Origin: Paraburkholderia monticola
GTDB lineage: Bacteria; Pseudomonadota; Gammaproteobacteria; Burkholderiales; Burkholderiaceae
NCBI RefSeq assembly: GCF_001580545.1
Contig: NZ_LRBG01000037.1
Location: 372,001-436,000 of the forward strand
Length of the DNA: 64,000 bases
Reading direction: 5' to 3'
Positions 62,646 to 64,000 of the stretch are shown here, in pieces; within the stretch, counting starts at the first letter, position 1, and every line of letters starts with the position of its first letter. The position numbers and the translations under genes were made by a program. Below the pieces are notes generated by a model. That model ran no database searches. It was not told the origin of the DNA and was given only the letters and a program-made list of their open reading frames with translations.

Positions 62646-63650
62646 TCATGGAGAATGAACCGGTTTGAGCGTAGCTGCGACGAACTCGATAACCGCCTTC
62701 CTCGCCTCGGTCGCGGCCTTCTCGTTATATGCAAGGGTGGCACCGCGTTTGACGCAAGGGTCGTTGTACGAAAAAGGCTGTCGGGTGGCGGCATTGAAAA
62801 GTTGACCGTTTTCCCCCTCCTGCCACTGGCAATTCAGCGTCGCCTGCGCTTGTGGAAGCGTCATAGGAGTCTTGAATGCCCGCCCATCAAAAAGGTGGCC
62901 TGCCCCTTGATACTCAATAAACTGCACGTCCTTTCCTCTGGCCTTCAACCTCTGCACATAGGCGCGGCACGCCTCGATTGGAACGTAGTCATCCGCGGTT
63001 CCCTGAAACACCCGGACCGGCTGCGCGGATATGTCATCGTCGTCGCTATAGGAATAGTTACAGGATGGATAGAGCGCGACGTACGCAGCAAAGCGGGCTT
63101 CCGATGACAAAAGGTGCACCTTCTGAAACCGCATCATGCTGGCGTTGAGGGCGCTTTGACCGCCTCTGGAGAAGCCCATCAGCATCACGCGGCTAGAGTC
63201 GATTCGCGGATGCTTCGCCAGCAGCGCGAGCGCTCGGTAGGCGTCCTCGGTCTGGGCAAGTCGGCCAAGCTGTGACTGGTCATTGTTCGTGTTGACGATG
63301 CCGCGGCTCGTGAAGCTGTCGATAACGAACGTCGCGACGCCCATGGATAGGAATTCCTGCTCCCAGTCCGTGAGATATCCGCCTATCCCGCCGGAAGCAT
63401 GGAGGAGGATGACGAGTGGGAATCGCTCGGTGCCTGCACGTGGCAGGCGCAGCTCACCGGCGATAGTCACTGGCTTGCCGTCTTCGCGTCCCGTCAGGAA
63501 CTCCTGGTCCGTCAGCGTCAATGATTCAAACGGAATGACTTCCATCCTGGCCACCTGCGCCTCTGCCTCTCGAGAAAACGCTGAGGCCAGTATGCAGAAT
63601 GCGAGAAGACCTCGCCGAAACCAGGCGCTGCACCATCCGGTCTTGGTCAT
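62646..63650 (-). CDS. Secreted dienelactone-hydrolase-like alpha/beta hydrolase
   Basis: A 334-residue exported hydrolase (signal peptide ending SREAEAQ). Nucleophile Ser in VMLMGFSRGGQSAL, acid in VFQGTADDYVP, and His in EYQGAGHLFDG make the alpha/beta-hydrolase triad; VILLHASGGIGGYLTDWE is the oxyanion loop. Relatives hydrolyse dienelactones or other small esters, some in the periplasm. AGGAATCTGCC precedes the ATG at 63650. A Cys replaces no residue of the triad (classic dienelactone hydrolase uses Cys), so the label is by fold only. Confidence 0.85.
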   Translation of the reverse strand: MTKTGWCSAWFRRGLLAFCILASAFSREAEAQVARMEVIPFESLTLTDQEFLTGREDGKPVTIAGELRLPRAGTERFPLVILLHASGGIGGYLTDWEQEFLSMGVATFVIDSFTSRGIVNTNNDQSQLGRLAQTEDAYRALALLAKHPRIDSSRVMLMGFSRGGQSALNASMMRFQKVHLLSSEARFAAYVALYPSCNYSYSDDDDISAQPVRVFQGTADDYVPIEACRAYVQRLKARGKDVQFIEYQGAGHLFDGRAFKTPMTLPQAQATLNCQWQEGENGQLFNAATRQPFSYNDPCVKRGATLAYNEKAATEARKAVIEFVAATLKPVHSP

Positions 63651-64000
63651 GGCAGATTCCTCGATAACCTGTTGTCACGGCAATGACGTGACTGAGACAC
63701 GTCATTTATCCCGCTATCAACTTGCGCTCTCCGTCAGACAGGCAAAGCGGGGCCCTCCGTACACCAAAACGGACGCATTGAAACACAAACCGGGAAACGG
63801 GAACTGGTAAAGCAGGACGAATTTTCTTTTGCTGATTTTTGCGTACCTGACGACCAGTCAACCCCGGATTAGAAGTGACGCATTCCGGGCAACGACCTCG
63901 ATTTTCGCGAAAAGCGTAGCTTCATAGAGTACGCGGCGCAGACAAACAGAAAGCCCTCGATCAAGTTTTCTGTAAGCATAGTTTCGATTGCGCTACACGA
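63651..64000. other. Gene-free right end of the window
   Basis: No gene start or end was recognised. The last 200 bases are less G/C-rich than average. A gene beyond the edge may have its promoter here. Confidence 0.4.

Noticed and set aside
1..64000. tRNA, rRNA, CRISPR array or riboswitch
   Set aside because: No repeat-spacer array, tRNA-like cloverleaf end or rRNA sequence was noticed by reading; small RNAs cannot be excluded by eye.

Overview
The window looks like chromosome or chromid DNA of a high-GC betaproteobacterium of the Burkholderiaceae, most like Paraburkholderia or Caballeronia. This rests on the two Burkholderia-type porins, the many LysR, GntR and LacI regulators beside small catabolic clusters, and the strong G/C bias at third codon positions. 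No rRNA, tRNA or CRISPR was seen. Assignments come from reading the translated sequence and from known family motifs; no database search was run.

Layout: (1) 1-10.7 kb is a mostly minus-strand catabolic block: a ChvE-type sugar-binding protein (cut by the window edge), two Gfo/Idh/MocA dehydrogenases, an IolE-like TIM-barrel enzyme, an intradiol ring-cleaving dioxygenase, LysR, a PhyH-type oxygenase, a LacI-type regulator on the plus strand, and a porin. Together they suggest uptake and oxidation of a cyclic polyol that may be aromatised and then ring-cleaved. (2) 10.8-12.1 kb is a scar where an IS6-family transposase fragment is fused to a gluconate-5-dehydrogenase-like gene that has lost its 3' end. 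(3) 12.2-20.8 kb holds a FadR-type regulator and then a plus-strand cluster (MaoC hydratase, MFS carrier, MmgE/PrpD, acyl-CoA dehydrogenase, CaiB CoA-transferase, HutC-type GntR, CitE-like lyase) that matches the CoA-dependent itaconate/citramalyl-CoA route. (4) 20.8-22.1 kb is a graveyard of gene fragments (IS110 transposase, HU, TraB/nitrilase) running into a truncated M19 dipeptidase.

(5) 23-25.3 kb has a haloacid dehalogenase, NudK and a DeoR-type regulator with a phased triple repeat in its promoter. (6) 25.3-32.1 kb has a tight five-gene operon (LeuC-like, LeuD-like, RraA-type aldolase, aminotransferase, glutamate-type binding protein) divergent from a LysR gene, followed by a second orphan binding protein. 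The order fits a possible route for C4-branched glutamate analogues to two pyruvates. (7) 32.4-48.3 kb has periplasmic trehalase, a secreted S10 carboxypeptidase, an EF-hand-like protein, VOC/AraC genes, a duplicated outer-membrane barrel, a GH28 polygalacturonase, an AI-2E-type permease, a CREST-type membrane protein, a phospholipase D lipoprotein and small envelope proteins.

(8) 48.3-52.3 kb is the oddest part: a type 1-like fimbrial subunit is followed by an in-frame chimera joining a PapD-like pilus chaperone to the AAA+ part of the type VI secretion ATPase ClpV. No usher and no other T6SS gene is present; a NarL-type response regulator lies upstream. (9) 53-62 kb has a BON protein, an MFS carrier, a porin, an M20 amidohydrolase with divergent LysR, a Fur-family regulator and two tandem APC (ArcD-like) antiporters. 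(10) 62.6-63.7 kb has a secreted dienelactone-hydrolase-like protein.
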